Source: Nocardia arthritidis NBRC 100137 (GTDB lineage Bacteria > Actinomycetota > Actinomycetes > Mycobacteriales > Mycobacteriaceae). From it: a stretch of 64,000 nucleotides of DNA. How positions within the stretch are numbered: the stretch's first letter is position 1; each line of letters starts with the position of its first letter. The notes under the pieces are model-generated. The model was not told where the DNA came from. It ran no database searches and saw only the letters and a program-made list of their open reading frames with translations. The position numbers were made by a program, and so were the translations under genes. The stretch spans positions 26,781 through 90,780 of the forward strand of contig NZ_BDBB01000038.1 of the NCBI RefSeq assembly GCF_001612765.1, given 5' to 3'. Of this stretch, positions 45,466 through 54,050 are shown in pieces.

Positions 45466-46611
45466 CTATGCGCGGGTCATACCTGCGGCGCCATCGTTGG
45501 ATCCGGCGATCTCGTCCATCAGCATCCGCAGCGTGAGTGAGTGCTTCTCCGGCGGTAGCGCATCCATCGCGTTTCGCGCCGCCCTGATCCCTTCGGCTCG
45601 ATCGCCTGCTCGAACCAGCATCAGACCGCAGTGCATCTCCAGATGCGTTGCGAACCGTGGCAACTCGGCCGGAAGTTCCCTTCGCGCCTGCTCTTGCGAG
45701 GCGACCGCCGACTTCTCGTCCCCGAGCCGCGCCGCCAGTAGGGAGAGGAACACATTCATGCGCCACCATGGGACCGCGTAGTCAGAGGTCTGCTCGTAGG
45801 ACCCGGACTTGTCGAACACTCGGCGGCCCTCTTCCACGAGCGCCCGGCCCGTCTTGTGGTCGCCGCGCAGCACTGCCGCGTGCGCCTTGCCCATAATCGC
45901 GTTGAGACGCCCCAGGCTCGGTTTGTCCGACAGCGCCAACGCCTGGTCGGCGAAGAGGTCCGCGACTCGCAGCGCCGCACCTTCGTAGCCCAGAGCGATG
46001 GCCGCCCTTCCTCGCACCCAGATGCGGGTCTGTTCATCCTCGGAACGATCCGCAGCCTCGGCCGCCATGCGATACCAGTTGACCGCCTTGGTGCCGTCGG
46101 ACCCCGGAAATGTCTTCGCATACAGCGTCATGAGCCGGGCCGCCGCTGCCCACATCTGCGGACTGTCCAATTGCTGTTGCAGAATCGCCAAGTCGATCGC
46201 CAGGCGCCGCTGGATATCCACCGCACCCAGTGACATGTAGTCGGTGCCGTACGCACTGAGCTTCGCCTGCCACTCCTCGACGCTCGGCCCGGCATGATCC
46301 AGCCGCGCCGAGAACCCCGCCGCCAGCAGATCGGATGCCACTACCGGCGCGATGCTGGTCGCGGCTACCTGAGCCAAAAACTTCCGTCTGTGCATGCCAT
46401 CGTCCTCGAAAACAGCCAGAGGCACGTCCAGTACCGCCGACAGATGGCGTAGCCAAAACCGGCTGGGCACCGTGTCTCCGTTCTCCCAACGTCTAGAGAT
46501 GTATTCCCGAGAGATATTCGCCCCCGAATGAGCCGCCAACTCGTCCGCCAGCCGCCCCTGCGACCATCCGCGCGCTTTTCGAAGCTCACGGACCAACTCG
46601 CCCACACCCAT
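45466..46611 (-). CDS. XRE-family HTH regulator with TPR-like helical domain
   Basis: 381 residues. HTH at ~1-70 (LVRELRKARGWSQGRLADEL, ISREYISRRWENG), then HRRKFLAQVAA and ~250 residues of paired helices (AVNWYRMAAEAADRSED, ALVEEGRRVF, EQARRELPAEL) that form a TPR-like superhelix. This arrangement is common in actinobacterial regulators of specialised or conjugative functions and can sense peptides. It lies between the kinase gene (convergent) and two small genes (divergent), so it may control either. Start at ATG 46611. Confidence 0.85.
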   Translation of the reverse strand: MGVGELVRELRKARGWSQGRLADELAAHSGANISREYISRRWENGDTVPSRFWLRHLSAVLDVPLAVFEDDGMHRRKFLAQVAATSIAPVVASDLLAAGFSARLDHAGPSVEEWQAKLSAYGTDYMSLGAVDIQRRLAIDLAILQQQLDSPQMWAAAARLMTLYAKTFPGSDGTKAVNWYRMAAEAADRSEDEQTRIWVRGRAAIALGYEGAALRVADLFADQALALSDKPSLGRLNAIMGKAHAAVLRGDHKTGRALVEEGRRVFDKSGSYEQTSDYAVPWWRMNVFLSLLAARLGDEKSAVASQEQARRELPAELPRFATHLEMHCGLMLVRAGDRAEGIRAARNAMDALPPEKHSLTLRMLMDEIAGSNDGAAGMTRA

Positions 46612-46910
46612 ACGGCGATCATCTCCCGGTTCGACAACGCGTGGAAGGTCGACGGCACCCCCGCCTTCATCTGCCACTACTGATGCCACCCCTTGCCCGC
46701 ATTCGCCATGTAGAAAGCGAGTGATCCAGTGCACAATGCCACTCCCTCGTGCCACTGCCAAGGCACGTCGCCGTGCGTGACGCTTGATTCAGCCCCGACG
46801 CCGGGAGTCGCCGGTTCTCAACCCGGCCTTGCCGACTGCCCGATGCGCAGCCGAACGGTTCTGCCTCGGCGTCGGGTGCACACCAATCGTTCGTGCGAGG
46901 GGAGACGCTT

Positions 46911-47399
46911 GTGAATTCACCGAAACAGTTCGGAGACACCCCTTTGGCGGTGTGCCACTTCTACCGCCAGGTGTGTGATTTGCCCGCCGAAGTAGACCCA
47001 CCACACCTTGGACGCATCACGCTGCGAGCAGGCCGGGTCTGCGGGTTGATGATGCCCGCATTCATCGGTTCGGAAGTCAAGGCATGGACGCAGCGGGCGG
47101 GCTACCCGGCCGGGCCGGTACTGACGCATCCTCGGTCGCAGCACTGGACGTTCCTGACCGGACCCGATCTGCCCGAGGACATTCGATTGTTCGCGGAGAT
47201 GTCGCGGTTGAACGTGTCCATCCTGCGCGCCGGCGTTATCGCCTTGCCTGGCCCGGGTCAGCGTCCCGGCTTGTTCCGGGCATGGGTGCGACCACCCCAT
47301 GACGACTACCGCCCACCCGGGCGAATCGTCATCGAAGCGGTACGTGGTTGCGCTGCACAGCACGTGCGGCAGCGTCGGCGGGTGATGGTGTATGCCTGA
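46911..47399 (+). CDS. Conserved actinobacterial protein of unknown function
   Basis: 162 residues. GTG start with GAGGGGAGACG upstream. The central HWTFLTGPDLPEDIRLFAEM and NVSILRAGVIALPGPG form a regular alpha/beta pattern that I have seen described only as hypothetical in actinomycetes beside HTH-TPR regulators. It is not a full primase/polymerase even though the phrase WTFLTGP recalls that family. Transcribed divergently from the HTH-TPR gene and in line with the next small gene. Confidence 0.6.
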   Translation: MNSPKQFGDTPLAVCHFYRQVCDLPAEVDPPHLGRITLRAGRVCGLMMPAFIGSEVKAWTQRAGYPAGPVLTHPRSQHWTFLTGPDLPEDIRLFAEMSRLNVSILRAGVIALPGPGQRPGLFRAWVRPPHDDYRPPGRIVIEAVRGCAAQHVRQRRRVMVYA

Positions 47400-47504
47400 A
47401 CTCAGCACAGCCTCTGTCCTCCCGCTCGGCACCGAGGGCACCGGCTCTCCCACCCTCGCCTCGAGCGTTGTCCCCACATCGGATCGATCCCCGCATGCCT
47501 CCCG

Positions 47505-47819
47505 ATGACCGGTGACCAGGACGCCGAGCGCGCCGCCGCCGAACTCGACGTCCTCACCGAGGTGATCGATACACTGGTGATTATTACTGCGGAGGCCGTA
47601 CCCGACGGGATGACCGGAGCGGCCCGGGCGCAGGTGATAGCGAAGGTGATCTACGTGCTGATCACCAGCGCCCGCACCGCCGCCGCACCCCACACCGGGC
47701 GACTGTACGCAGCCGCAGTACTCGATCCGATCATCGAGAACATCCCCGCCGACGACGAGATCACCCTCCTCGACCTGCTGATACCCGCGATCATCGGCCA
47801 GCACATCGGCGGTGCGTAG
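47505..47819 (+). CDS. Small helical protein of unknown function
   Basis: 104 residues, acidic and almost wholly helical (VLTEVIDTLVIITAEAV, AQVIAKVIYVLITSART, ITLLDLLIPAIIGQHIGG). No family recognised. It starts 106 bp after the previous gene; no strong ribosome site precedes ATG 47505. Probably part of the same accessory pair as the gene before it. Confidence 0.5.
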   Translation: MTGDQDAERAAAELDVLTEVIDTLVIITAEAVPDGMTGAARAQVIAKVIYVLITSARTAAAPHTGRLYAAAVLDPIIENIPADDEITLLDLLIPAIIGQHIGGA

Positions 47820-48066
47820 ACAACCCCCACGGCCCCCGCACGTCGCGTTCCTACCGTTGCGCCGCCGGTGAGGTCATCGGCTCCCACATCCACCCACCCG
47901 AGCAATCCTCGATAATCGGCGTTCATGTCCTCGACAGCCGACGATGTGACCATCGACTGGTACGACACGTGCGCATACCCACGCCTGCCGAACGAGCGCC
48001 TGTATGTGCAACCGTGACCGGGCACACTCAAACGAATCCGGCCGGACAACCTGACAGGAGCCAGCA

Positions 48067-48597
48067 GTGCCCATCGAGCACGAAGCGAAGATTCTCGATA
48101 TCGACCCCGGTGCTGTCGAACGACTGATCGTGGACAAGGGTGGCCGCAAGCTCGGCGAGCGATTCATGCGCCGCTACGTCTACGACATCACGCCGGGCGA
48201 TCGGTCGAAGTGGATCAGGCTGCGTGACAACGGGAATGGGGTTACTCTCGCCGTCAAGCAGATCACCACCGACGCCATCGACGGCACCCACGAAGTCGAG
48301 GTGGGTGTCGACGACTTCACCGGCGCCAACGCCCTGCTCGAGCTGTTGGGCTTCACCGCGAAGTCTTACCAGGAAACGAAGCGGATCAGTTTCGTACTCG
48401 ACGGCGCACACCTCGAGATCGACACCTGGCCGGGGATTCCTCCATATCTGGAGATCGAAGCCGCGACGGAGGAAGACGTGATCCGGATCGCCGAGGTGCT
48501 CGGCTATGCCGAAGCCGATCTCACCGGCGAGAACACGATCAAGATTTACGCTCGGCGCGGTATCGACCTCGACACCGTCCGCGAACTGCGGTTCTGA
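48067..48597 (+). CDS. CYTH-domain protein (CyaB/ThTPase-like)
   Basis: 176 residues. The EHEAKIL start supplies the ExExK triad (E4, E6, K8) of the CYTH triphosphate tunnel fold; later basic and acidic strands (WIRLRDNG, LAVKQITTD, HEVEVGVDD, HLEIDTWPGIPPYLEIEA) complete the eight-stranded tunnel. Related enzymes are class IV adenylate cyclases, thiamine triphosphatases or tripolyphosphatases; which activity applies is not clear. GTG start with CAGGAG ahead. Confidence 0.9.
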   Translation: MPIEHEAKILDIDPGAVERLIVDKGGRKLGERFMRRYVYDITPGDRSKWIRLRDNGNGVTLAVKQITTDAIDGTHEVEVGVDDFTGANALLELLGFTAKSYQETKRISFVLDGAHLEIDTWPGIPPYLEIEAATEEDVIRIAEVLGYAEADLTGENTIKIYARRGIDLDTVRELRF

Positions 48598-48896
48598 TCC
48601 GCACCTGGCGGAGCCGGTTTCCACCGATGCCCGCATGCAGCAAGAGACGAGATTCGCCCTCTGTGCTTGAATGACCCCGGTCATCATCCGGGGACACAAC
48701 GCAGGTGGCGTCCGGGGCCGAAGACGCTGTATAGCAACTGGAAAGCAATGCGGCTGGGCACGGCGCCCGGGATGACATCGCAGGGTTTTGGGCCGCTTGC
48801 GGCGACCGAAGGGGTGGCCACCCGTTGACCGAAGCCGCCGCCTGGTCGATCTACTACCGTGACCGACATCGGATTCTCTGATTCTGGGGGTTTCAC
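48598..48896. other. Intergenic stretch, ~300 bp
   Basis: No supported gene. About 48720-48827 reads as an open stretch in two frames on opposite strands but with no ribosome site or recognisable family; the last 60 bp contain the promoter and GGGGGT ribosome site of the zinc-ribbon gene. Confidence 0.4.
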
Positions 48897-49292
48897 ATGC
48901 TCATCTGGGGCTGGCAGAAGCGTATCCACACGCTCGCCATGATCACCTTGATCTGCGGCCGCTGCGGCAATCCCGCCGCACACGCGCTGCGCAAACTCGT
49001 CACCAAGTTCACGCTCTTCTTCATCCCGCTCTTCCCGCTCAGCACCAAGCACCACCTGGACTGCACCTGGTGCGGCGCATCCTCACCGGTCGCGGGCCCG
49101 CAGGTCCCCGATCTTCTCGCCCGCGCCAACGCCGAGACCAGGGGCCCTGCCCAATACCACCAGCCCGCCGCAGGCGGCCCTGCCGCGCAGTGGCCCCAGC
49201 AGCCCGCTCCCAACCCTCAGCAGCCCGCCCTGGGCGCGCCCGACGCCCACCGGCAGCAACAGCCCGGCCCCCACGGCGACTGGCAGCGCTGA
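48897..49292 (+). CDS. Zinc-ribbon protein with Pro/Gln-rich tail
   Basis: 131 residues. Two Cys pairs (CGRC near residue 20, CTWC near residue 56) form a zinc ribbon separated by a hydrophobic stretch (KFTLFFIPLFPLSTKHHLDC), typical of the small zinc-ribbon family in actinobacteria that may also touch the membrane. The C-terminal half is a low-complexity Gly/Pro/Gln tail. Function unknown. ATG with GGGGGT seven bases ahead. Confidence 0.72.
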   Translation: MLIWGWQKRIHTLAMITLICGRCGNPAAHALRKLVTKFTLFFIPLFPLSTKHHLDCTWCGASSPVAGPQVPDLLARANAETRGPAQYHQPAAGGPAAQWPQQPAPNPQQPALGAPDAHRQQQPGPHGDWQR

Positions 49293-49432
49293 CCCCGGCG
49301 ACGTACGCCCGCATGCGGCGGCTCCCGCCGCCGCGTGCCCGGGCTGACCGATTTCCTGATCGGCGTTCGCGGCGACGTCACGTCGTCAACGCGTGCGTGC
49401 GGTCGGGTCGCAGGAGACGGCAGGTTTCGACG

Positions 49433-49909
49433 TCAGACGACCTCGAAGACTCGGTAGGCGATGCCGCCCTCGACCGGATACCCCGATCCGACGCAAACGA
49501 TGTCGTTGAGCCACAGATAGTTTCGCGCACCGGTTTCGAACACCGGCGTCGTGCGGAAGTAGTAGCTTCCGGGATCGACGAGATGCCGCGTGGCCGGATC
49601 ACCCATTCGATCGCGCACCTCCTCGGGTATGGTCCACCGCCCGCCGTAGGTCAGCTGCACCAGCGCGTCGTCGTCGGTTCGCAAGGTGAGCCGGACATCG
49701 AGCACCATGCTCCCGTCCTGCCGGAACAACGCCCAGTCGCCGCCGCCCGGCACCACCACGCCGCGCAGCTTCGGACCTTCGAACGACCCACCGGTCGCGC
49801 CGAACAACACCCGGCCCTTCCCGATATTCAGCGGCGGCGCGAGATCCACCACGACGTCGAACAGCTGCCTGGTCTCGATCCTCGCCACATCCTTGACCCG
49901 TGCGTCCAT
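49433..49909 (-). CDS. DUF3237 family protein
   Basis: 158 residues, the family size. Beta-rich domain with IETRQLFDVVVDL, GGDWALFRQDGS, LTYGGRWTIPEEV and YYFRTTPVFETG, characteristic of DUF3237, of unknown function. ATG 49909 is preferred: GGGAG from the end of the preceding gene lies six bases upstream (the start at 49915 overlaps that gene by four bases). Second gene of the NTF2-DUF3237 pair. Confidence 0.85.
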   Translation of the reverse strand: MDARVKDVARIETRQLFDVVVDLAPPLNIGKGRVLFGATGGSFEGPKLRGVVVPGGGDWALFRQDGSMVLDVRLTLRTDDDALVQLTYGGRWTIPEEVRDRMGDPATRHLVDPGSYYFRTTPVFETGARNYLWLNDIVCVGSGYPVEGGIAYRVFEVV

Positions 49910-49911
49910 GA

Positions 49912-50343
49912 TCATCTCCCGCCGAACAACGTCTGCCGTACCGCGTCGGTGGATACCCCCGATTGGGCGCACAGCTCCGACAGATCGAAGTGGAAGTACT
50001 CCTGCGCGATCAGCCCGTCCGCGAACGCGAAGCGGAGGAACACCGGCAGTTCGGCCCGCCGGCCGTTCGGCTCCACCCCGAATCGGTTGCCCGTCAGGGT
50101 CATTCGCGCCGTTCCCCAGCAGACCAGCGTCTCCCGCTCTGCCGCGTGCCCGCCCAAGTCGACGTCATAGTCCGGAAACGACGCGAAGAAGGCCCGCAGC
50201 GCGAGTTCGTTCGCCTCCAACCCACGCGCCACCGTCCCGAACGCCGGCGCTTCCAGCACCATCCCGTCGTGCATGAGCCGCAACGCCGCGGGCACGTCCT
50301 GCCTGCTCTTGACGACGGCGAGTTCCGTCGCCAAGTCCATCAT
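49912..50343 (-). CDS. NTF2-like (SnoaL-type) protein
   Basis: 143 residues. Cone-shaped NTF2 fold: ALRLMHDGMVLEAPAFG, GLEANELALRAFFASFPDY, RMTLTGNRFGVEPNG and RFAFADGLIAQEYFHFD. Many are small isomerases, dehydratases or polyketide cyclases. It is the first gene of the pair, and a 16-bp palindrome lies 25 bp upstream. ATG 50343 or 50340 could be used. Confidence 0.8.
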   Translation of the reverse strand: MMDLATELAVVKSRQDVPAALRLMHDGMVLEAPAFGTVARGLEANELALRAFFASFPDYDVDLGGHAAERETLVCWGTARMTLTGNRFGVEPNGRRAELPVFLRFAFADGLIAQEYFHFDLSELCAQSGVSTDAVRQTLFGGR

Positions 50344-50367
50344 CCAGCCACTGTCCACGCAGTAACT

Positions 50368-50383
50368 ATACGGTCGACCGTAT
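50368..50383. promoter_or_regulatory. Perfect 16-bp palindrome, TetR-like operator
   Basis: ATACGGTC-GACCGTAT directly upstream of the NTF2-DUF3237 pair. The form is typical of TetR-family operators. No TetR gene is adjacent, so the regulator would act from elsewhere in the genome. Confidence 0.6.
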
Positions 50384-50441
50384 TTATTGTCGACACGTGA
50401 TCTCACAGCCCGGGGCAGGACTTACGCAGGTGGCCGAGGCG

Positions 50442-52433
50442 CTAGTCGAAGTACTGGTGGAACCACGCCGTCAGATCGGCTTCGCTCTTCGGTCCCTGGT
50501 CGGGGTGATCGGCGCGCAGCGCGCAGAAATGCCCGACAAGGCCGAACTTCTGGTGGATCAGGAACAGGCAGCTCGGTCCGAGCGCGGGATCGGTGTTCGG
50601 ATAGCAGAAGAAGCGGCCGAGGACGTTGCCGTTCTGCCGCCAGACGTCGTCGCCCATGTCGCCACGACCGCACACATGTCCCGAGAACTGCCCGCGGTTC
50701 GCCTCGTACAGGTACATCGCTGACTCCTGGCCCGGAAACCCGTAGAACTCCGCGGCCGGGAATCCGATCTTCGTGCCGCAGGCCAGCACCGCGTCCACCG
50801 GACCGGGCGGCGGATCGGCGTGGCGGCAGTTGGCCGGGCCGAAATCACCGGCCAGGTGGTTCAGCACCGCACGATCGGCCTGCGTGAAGTAATCCGGATC
50901 GCGGGCGAGATCGGCGGTACGAAACGAGAAGCCATTGCGCGCGGCCACATAGTCGCGGTATGGCTGCTCGCCAGGCTCCCAGATGTACACCGCGGCCGCC
51001 AGCGCTCGCTCGTCCGTGACCAGCAGCGCGGGCCGTGGTGCGGTGGGATCGTCCACCTTGCTCAGGAAACACGACTTGCGGCCGACTTCCGCGCCGTCGC
51101 GCAGCATCGGTCCGTCGGTCCCCGGCGGGTCGCCGGGGCAGTTGCGACCTTGCAGGCCGGTCAGCAATGCCGAGGTGTAGCCGCGCAGTTGGTCGACGTC
51201 GCGGAACCGCAGGAACCGCGCCGCGGGATCGCTCGCGGCCGGATTAGCGGTGCAGAAGACGACGGCGGCGGTGGGCGGGTCGGGGTCTTCGTGCACGCAG
51301 TTGGCGCGTTTGTAGCCCGACGGGCCCACCAGCGACAGCAATTCGACGTCCGGGCCGTTCGGAGCGCTCGCGTCGGGAACGGCGGCGCCGGTGTTCGGCC
51401 GGGTCGCCTCCCAGCCGAAGAAGCCGAGGGTGGCCGCGAGCAGGACGACGCACAGCAGGGCGAGCACGCGGAGTGCGCCGGGGCGGCGGGGTCGCTCGCC
51501 GTTCTCGCCGCCCGGTTCCGGTGGCGCGTCCGGCGCGCCGGACGGGTCCGGTGCTGGACCCGCATCGATCACCGCGGAAGTCGCCTGCGTTGGGGCTTCG
51601 GCCACCGCCGCCTGCGCGGCCGACCCGAGTTCACCCGCCGTGCCGTACCTTGCCTGCGGGTCCTTGGCCATTCCGCGCGCGACCACCGCGTCCAGCCGGG
51701 CGGGCAGCCCCGGGCGGCACGAGTGCGGCCGCGGCGGCGGCTCGAACAGGTGCGCAGAGATGATCTGCGCGTCGGTGTCCTTCGGATACGGCCGTGAACC
51801 GGTCAGGCACTCGTACAGCACGCAGGTCAGGGCATAGATGTCTGCGGCGGGTGTGACCACGCGGGAGTGGAACCGTTCCGGCGCCATGTAGTGGAACGAT
51901 CCGATCGCCGAGCCGTCGCTGGTGAGGCTCTCCCCGGTGGCCGACTGGGCGATCCCGAAGTCCACCAGGTAGGCGAAGCCATCCGGGGTGAGCAGGATGT
52001 TGTCCGGCTTGATGTCCCGGTGCACCAAGCCGTCGGCGTGCGCGGCGTCCAGCGCCGCGGCGACCTGCCGGACGATCGCGACGGCCCGCTCCGGATCCAG
52101 CGGCGCCCGCTCGGTCAGCAGCGCGCGCAGGCTGTCACCGCCGACCAGGCGCATGTCGATGTAGAGCCTGCCGTCGATCTCACCGTAGTCGTGGATCGGG
52201 ATGATATGCGGTTCCTGCAACCGCGCCGCGACGTGCGATTCGCGCCGGAACCGTTCCCGGAACACCGGGTCGTCGTGCAGCCGCTCGGGCAGCACCTTCA
52301 AGGCGATGGTGCGGTCCTTGACGGTGTCGTAGGCCTCGAACACTTCCCCCATGCCGCCACGACCGATCAGGCGATCCAGGCGATACGGCCCGAACCGCGA
52401 ACCCACCTCGAGCGTCTGACGTGGCCTCGTCAT
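50442..52433 (-). CDS. Receptor Ser/Thr protein kinase with duplicated cysteine-rich ectodomain
   Basis: 663 residues. Kinase domain at ~15-275: IGRGGMGEVFEAYD, K46, HRDIKPDNILL, DFGIAQS, and MAPERFHS. One membrane helix at ~320-342 (VLALLCVVLLAATLGF). The outer ~310 residues contain two related ~150-residue units, each starting with NC (RANCVHEDP; PANCRHADP), then xC at ~20 residues and further cysteines (GRNCPG; GHVCGRG; KSCFLSK; RFFCYPN); this points to disulfide-linked sensor repeats. Ligand unknown. ATG 52433 follows GGAGGACGAG. Transcribed alone, convergent to no close gene; the PucR regulator gene lies upstream on the same strand. Confidence 0.9.
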   Translation of the reverse strand: MTRPRQTLEVGSRFGPYRLDRLIGRGGMGEVFEAYDTVKDRTIALKVLPERLHDDPVFRERFRRESHVAARLQEPHIIPIHDYGEIDGRLYIDMRLVGGDSLRALLTERAPLDPERAVAIVRQVAAALDAAHADGLVHRDIKPDNILLTPDGFAYLVDFGIAQSATGESLTSDGSAIGSFHYMAPERFHSRVVTPAADIYALTCVLYECLTGSRPYPKDTDAQIISAHLFEPPPRPHSCRPGLPARLDAVVARGMAKDPQARYGTAGELGSAAQAAVAEAPTQATSAVIDAGPAPDPSGAPDAPPEPGGENGERPRRPGALRVLALLCVVLLAATLGFFGWEATRPNTGAAVPDASAPNGPDVELLSLVGPSGYKRANCVHEDPDPPTAAVVFCTANPAASDPAARFLRFRDVDQLRGYTSALLTGLQGRNCPGDPPGTDGPMLRDGAEVGRKSCFLSKVDDPTAPRPALLVTDERALAAAVYIWEPGEQPYRDYVAARNGFSFRTADLARDPDYFTQADRAVLNHLAGDFGPANCRHADPPPGPVDAVLACGTKIGFPAAEFYGFPGQESAMYLYEANRGQFSGHVCGRGDMGDDVWRQNGNVLGRFFCYPNTDPALGPSCLFLIHQKFGLVGHFCALRADHPDQGPKSEADLTAWFHQYFD

Positions 52434-52671
52434 CTCGTCCTCCGTGACGGGGGCCCGGAGGGTGTCCGGCGCGGTCCGATCCGGACGCCTCCCCGGAGCC
52501 GTGACCCGGGTTCCCGCGCTCAACTGTAGGCCGCGCGGACCCCTTCGGCAGGCGTATCGCGCAGCGGGCCGGTCAGCCGCCGGTTCGCCCTCTGTGGGCA
52601 CGTCTGCGCAGGTCGAAGCACGGTCGCGCAACGACCTGCGACTACGGCAGTCGTGAACGGCCACGCCGCCG

Positions 52672-53985
52672 TCAACCCCGCCCCTCGGGCGGGGGCGGAC
52701 GGCGATGCAGGGCGAGCTGGATCTGCAACAGCAGGCGGTCGGCCGGGTCGTCGAGGTTCATGCCGAGAATGTCCTCGACCCGGCGAAGCCGGTAGCGCAG
52801 CGTGTTCGGATGCACGCGCAGTGCCGCGGCGGCGTCGCGCACGTCGCCGTGTTCGCGCAGATAGGTCTCGACGCTGTCGCGCAGGCTCGCGGAATGCTTG
52901 CGGTCGTAGTCGAACAGCGCGCGCAGCCGCGGATCGCGCAGTTCCGTCCGTGAACCGATCAGATCCAGGGTCTCGCCGAGCAGCACCGCGGTCCGCGCCT
53001 CGGCGAGGGTGGTCACCCGGCTTCCCGGCGATGCCGCGAAGGTGCGGGCCAGCACCCGATCGACCTCCGCGCGCGCGTCGGCAACCCGGCCGAGATCGGG
53101 CACCGGACAGGCGATCGCGGCCCGCAGCGACAGCGCGCGCTTCGCTTCGAGCTGCTCGATCAACTGCCGTGTCCAAGCCGTCACCGCCTGCGCGGAACGG
53201 TAGCCGGGCAGCAGTACGTAGACGCGGTCACCGATCGTCGTGGTCACCGAGTCACCGCGGAAAGAGCAGGCGCGCAGGCGCAGAACGCCGCCCACCGCAG
53301 CCGGCTCGGCGCCCGGCGCCTGCTCCCCCGCCATGAGCGCGAATCCGATCACCGCCGCCGGGCCGGTCGCCGGCAGGTTCAGCGCGTTCACCACGGCCGC
53401 GGCGTCGATCACGGGCCCGCTCGCGCCGAACAGCCGCCGGATCAGCAGCGCCTCGGTGGTGGGTGCGTCGAGACTGCGGGAGATCAGGCGTCCCGCGATG
53501 GCCGCCGCGCCGCGCAGGATCTCGGCCGCGTCCGGCTTGAACGGCCGGCCGCCCTCCTGCAGCCAGATCGCGCCGAGCACCCGAGCAGCGCGCGTGTGCG
53601 CGTCCGTGGGACGGCGGATGCCGATCACCAATCGGCGCTTGATGTTCAGCTCGTCATGCGCGGGCACGTCGACGACCTCGTCGGTATCGCGCAGACGATC
53701 GAACACCCCCCAGCGCCGCAGCAGGGTCAGATACTCCCGCGGCCCCTCGCGGCCGAGGATCGATCGCACCCGCAATTCGTCGGCGTTCTCGTCAGAGGCC
53801 GAGTACGCGAGCACACGCGACCGCTGGTCCTCGATCGACACCATTCCGCCCGCGTCGTCCGCGATCATCTGCGCCAGCGCGAAGAGGTCGATATCCGCGG
53901 CGACCTGATCACCTTCCCTCGCCACGTTCCCGTCCTTCGGCCAACTGGACAACGCACTTGCCCCATCTTTGTCTGGTTGGCTCAT
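52672..53985 (-). CDS. PucR-family activator of proline catabolism
   Basis: 437 residues. N-terminal GAF-like region (LFALAQMIADDAGGMVSIED), a central GGDEF-like/linker part, and the C-terminal PucR helix-turn-helix (DVRDAAAALRVHPNTLRYRL) with REHGDVRDAA. It is divergent from pruA-pruB, exactly the arrangement of the PruC-type activator described in mycobacteria, so proline or a derivative is the likely signal. The start is the ATG at 53985; 65 bp separate it from pruA. Confidence 0.86.
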   Translation of the reverse strand: MSQPDKDGASALSSWPKDGNVAREGDQVAADIDLFALAQMIADDAGGMVSIEDQRSRVLAYSASDENADELRVRSILGREGPREYLTLLRRWGVFDRLRDTDEVVDVPAHDELNIKRRLVIGIRRPTDAHTRAARVLGAIWLQEGGRPFKPDAAEILRGAAAIAGRLISRSLDAPTTEALLIRRLFGASGPVIDAAAVVNALNLPATGPAAVIGFALMAGEQAPGAEPAAVGGVLRLRACSFRGDSVTTTIGDRVYVLLPGYRSAQAVTAWTRQLIEQLEAKRALSLRAAIACPVPDLGRVADARAEVDRVLARTFAASPGSRVTTLAEARTAVLLGETLDLIGSRTELRDPRLRALFDYDRKHSASLRDSVETYLREHGDVRDAAAALRVHPNTLRYRLRRVEDILGMNLDDPADRLLLQIQLALHRRPPPPEGRG

Positions 53986-53997
53986 TCTCCGGGCAGT

Positions 53998-54027
53998 TTT
54001 CCGGTGTTGACTTCACATTGCCGGAAA
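53998..54027. promoter_or_regulatory. Inverted repeat in the pru promoter region
   Basis: TTTCCGG (53998-54004) and CCGGAAA (54021-54027) form 7-bp perfect arms 16 bp apart, with another TTCTCCGG at 53985. It lies between the PucR gene and pruA and is the best candidate for activator binding. Promoter boxes could not be fixed with confidence. Confidence 0.4.
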
Positions 54028-54050
54028 TTCACCTGATAGTAGGAGGTCTC

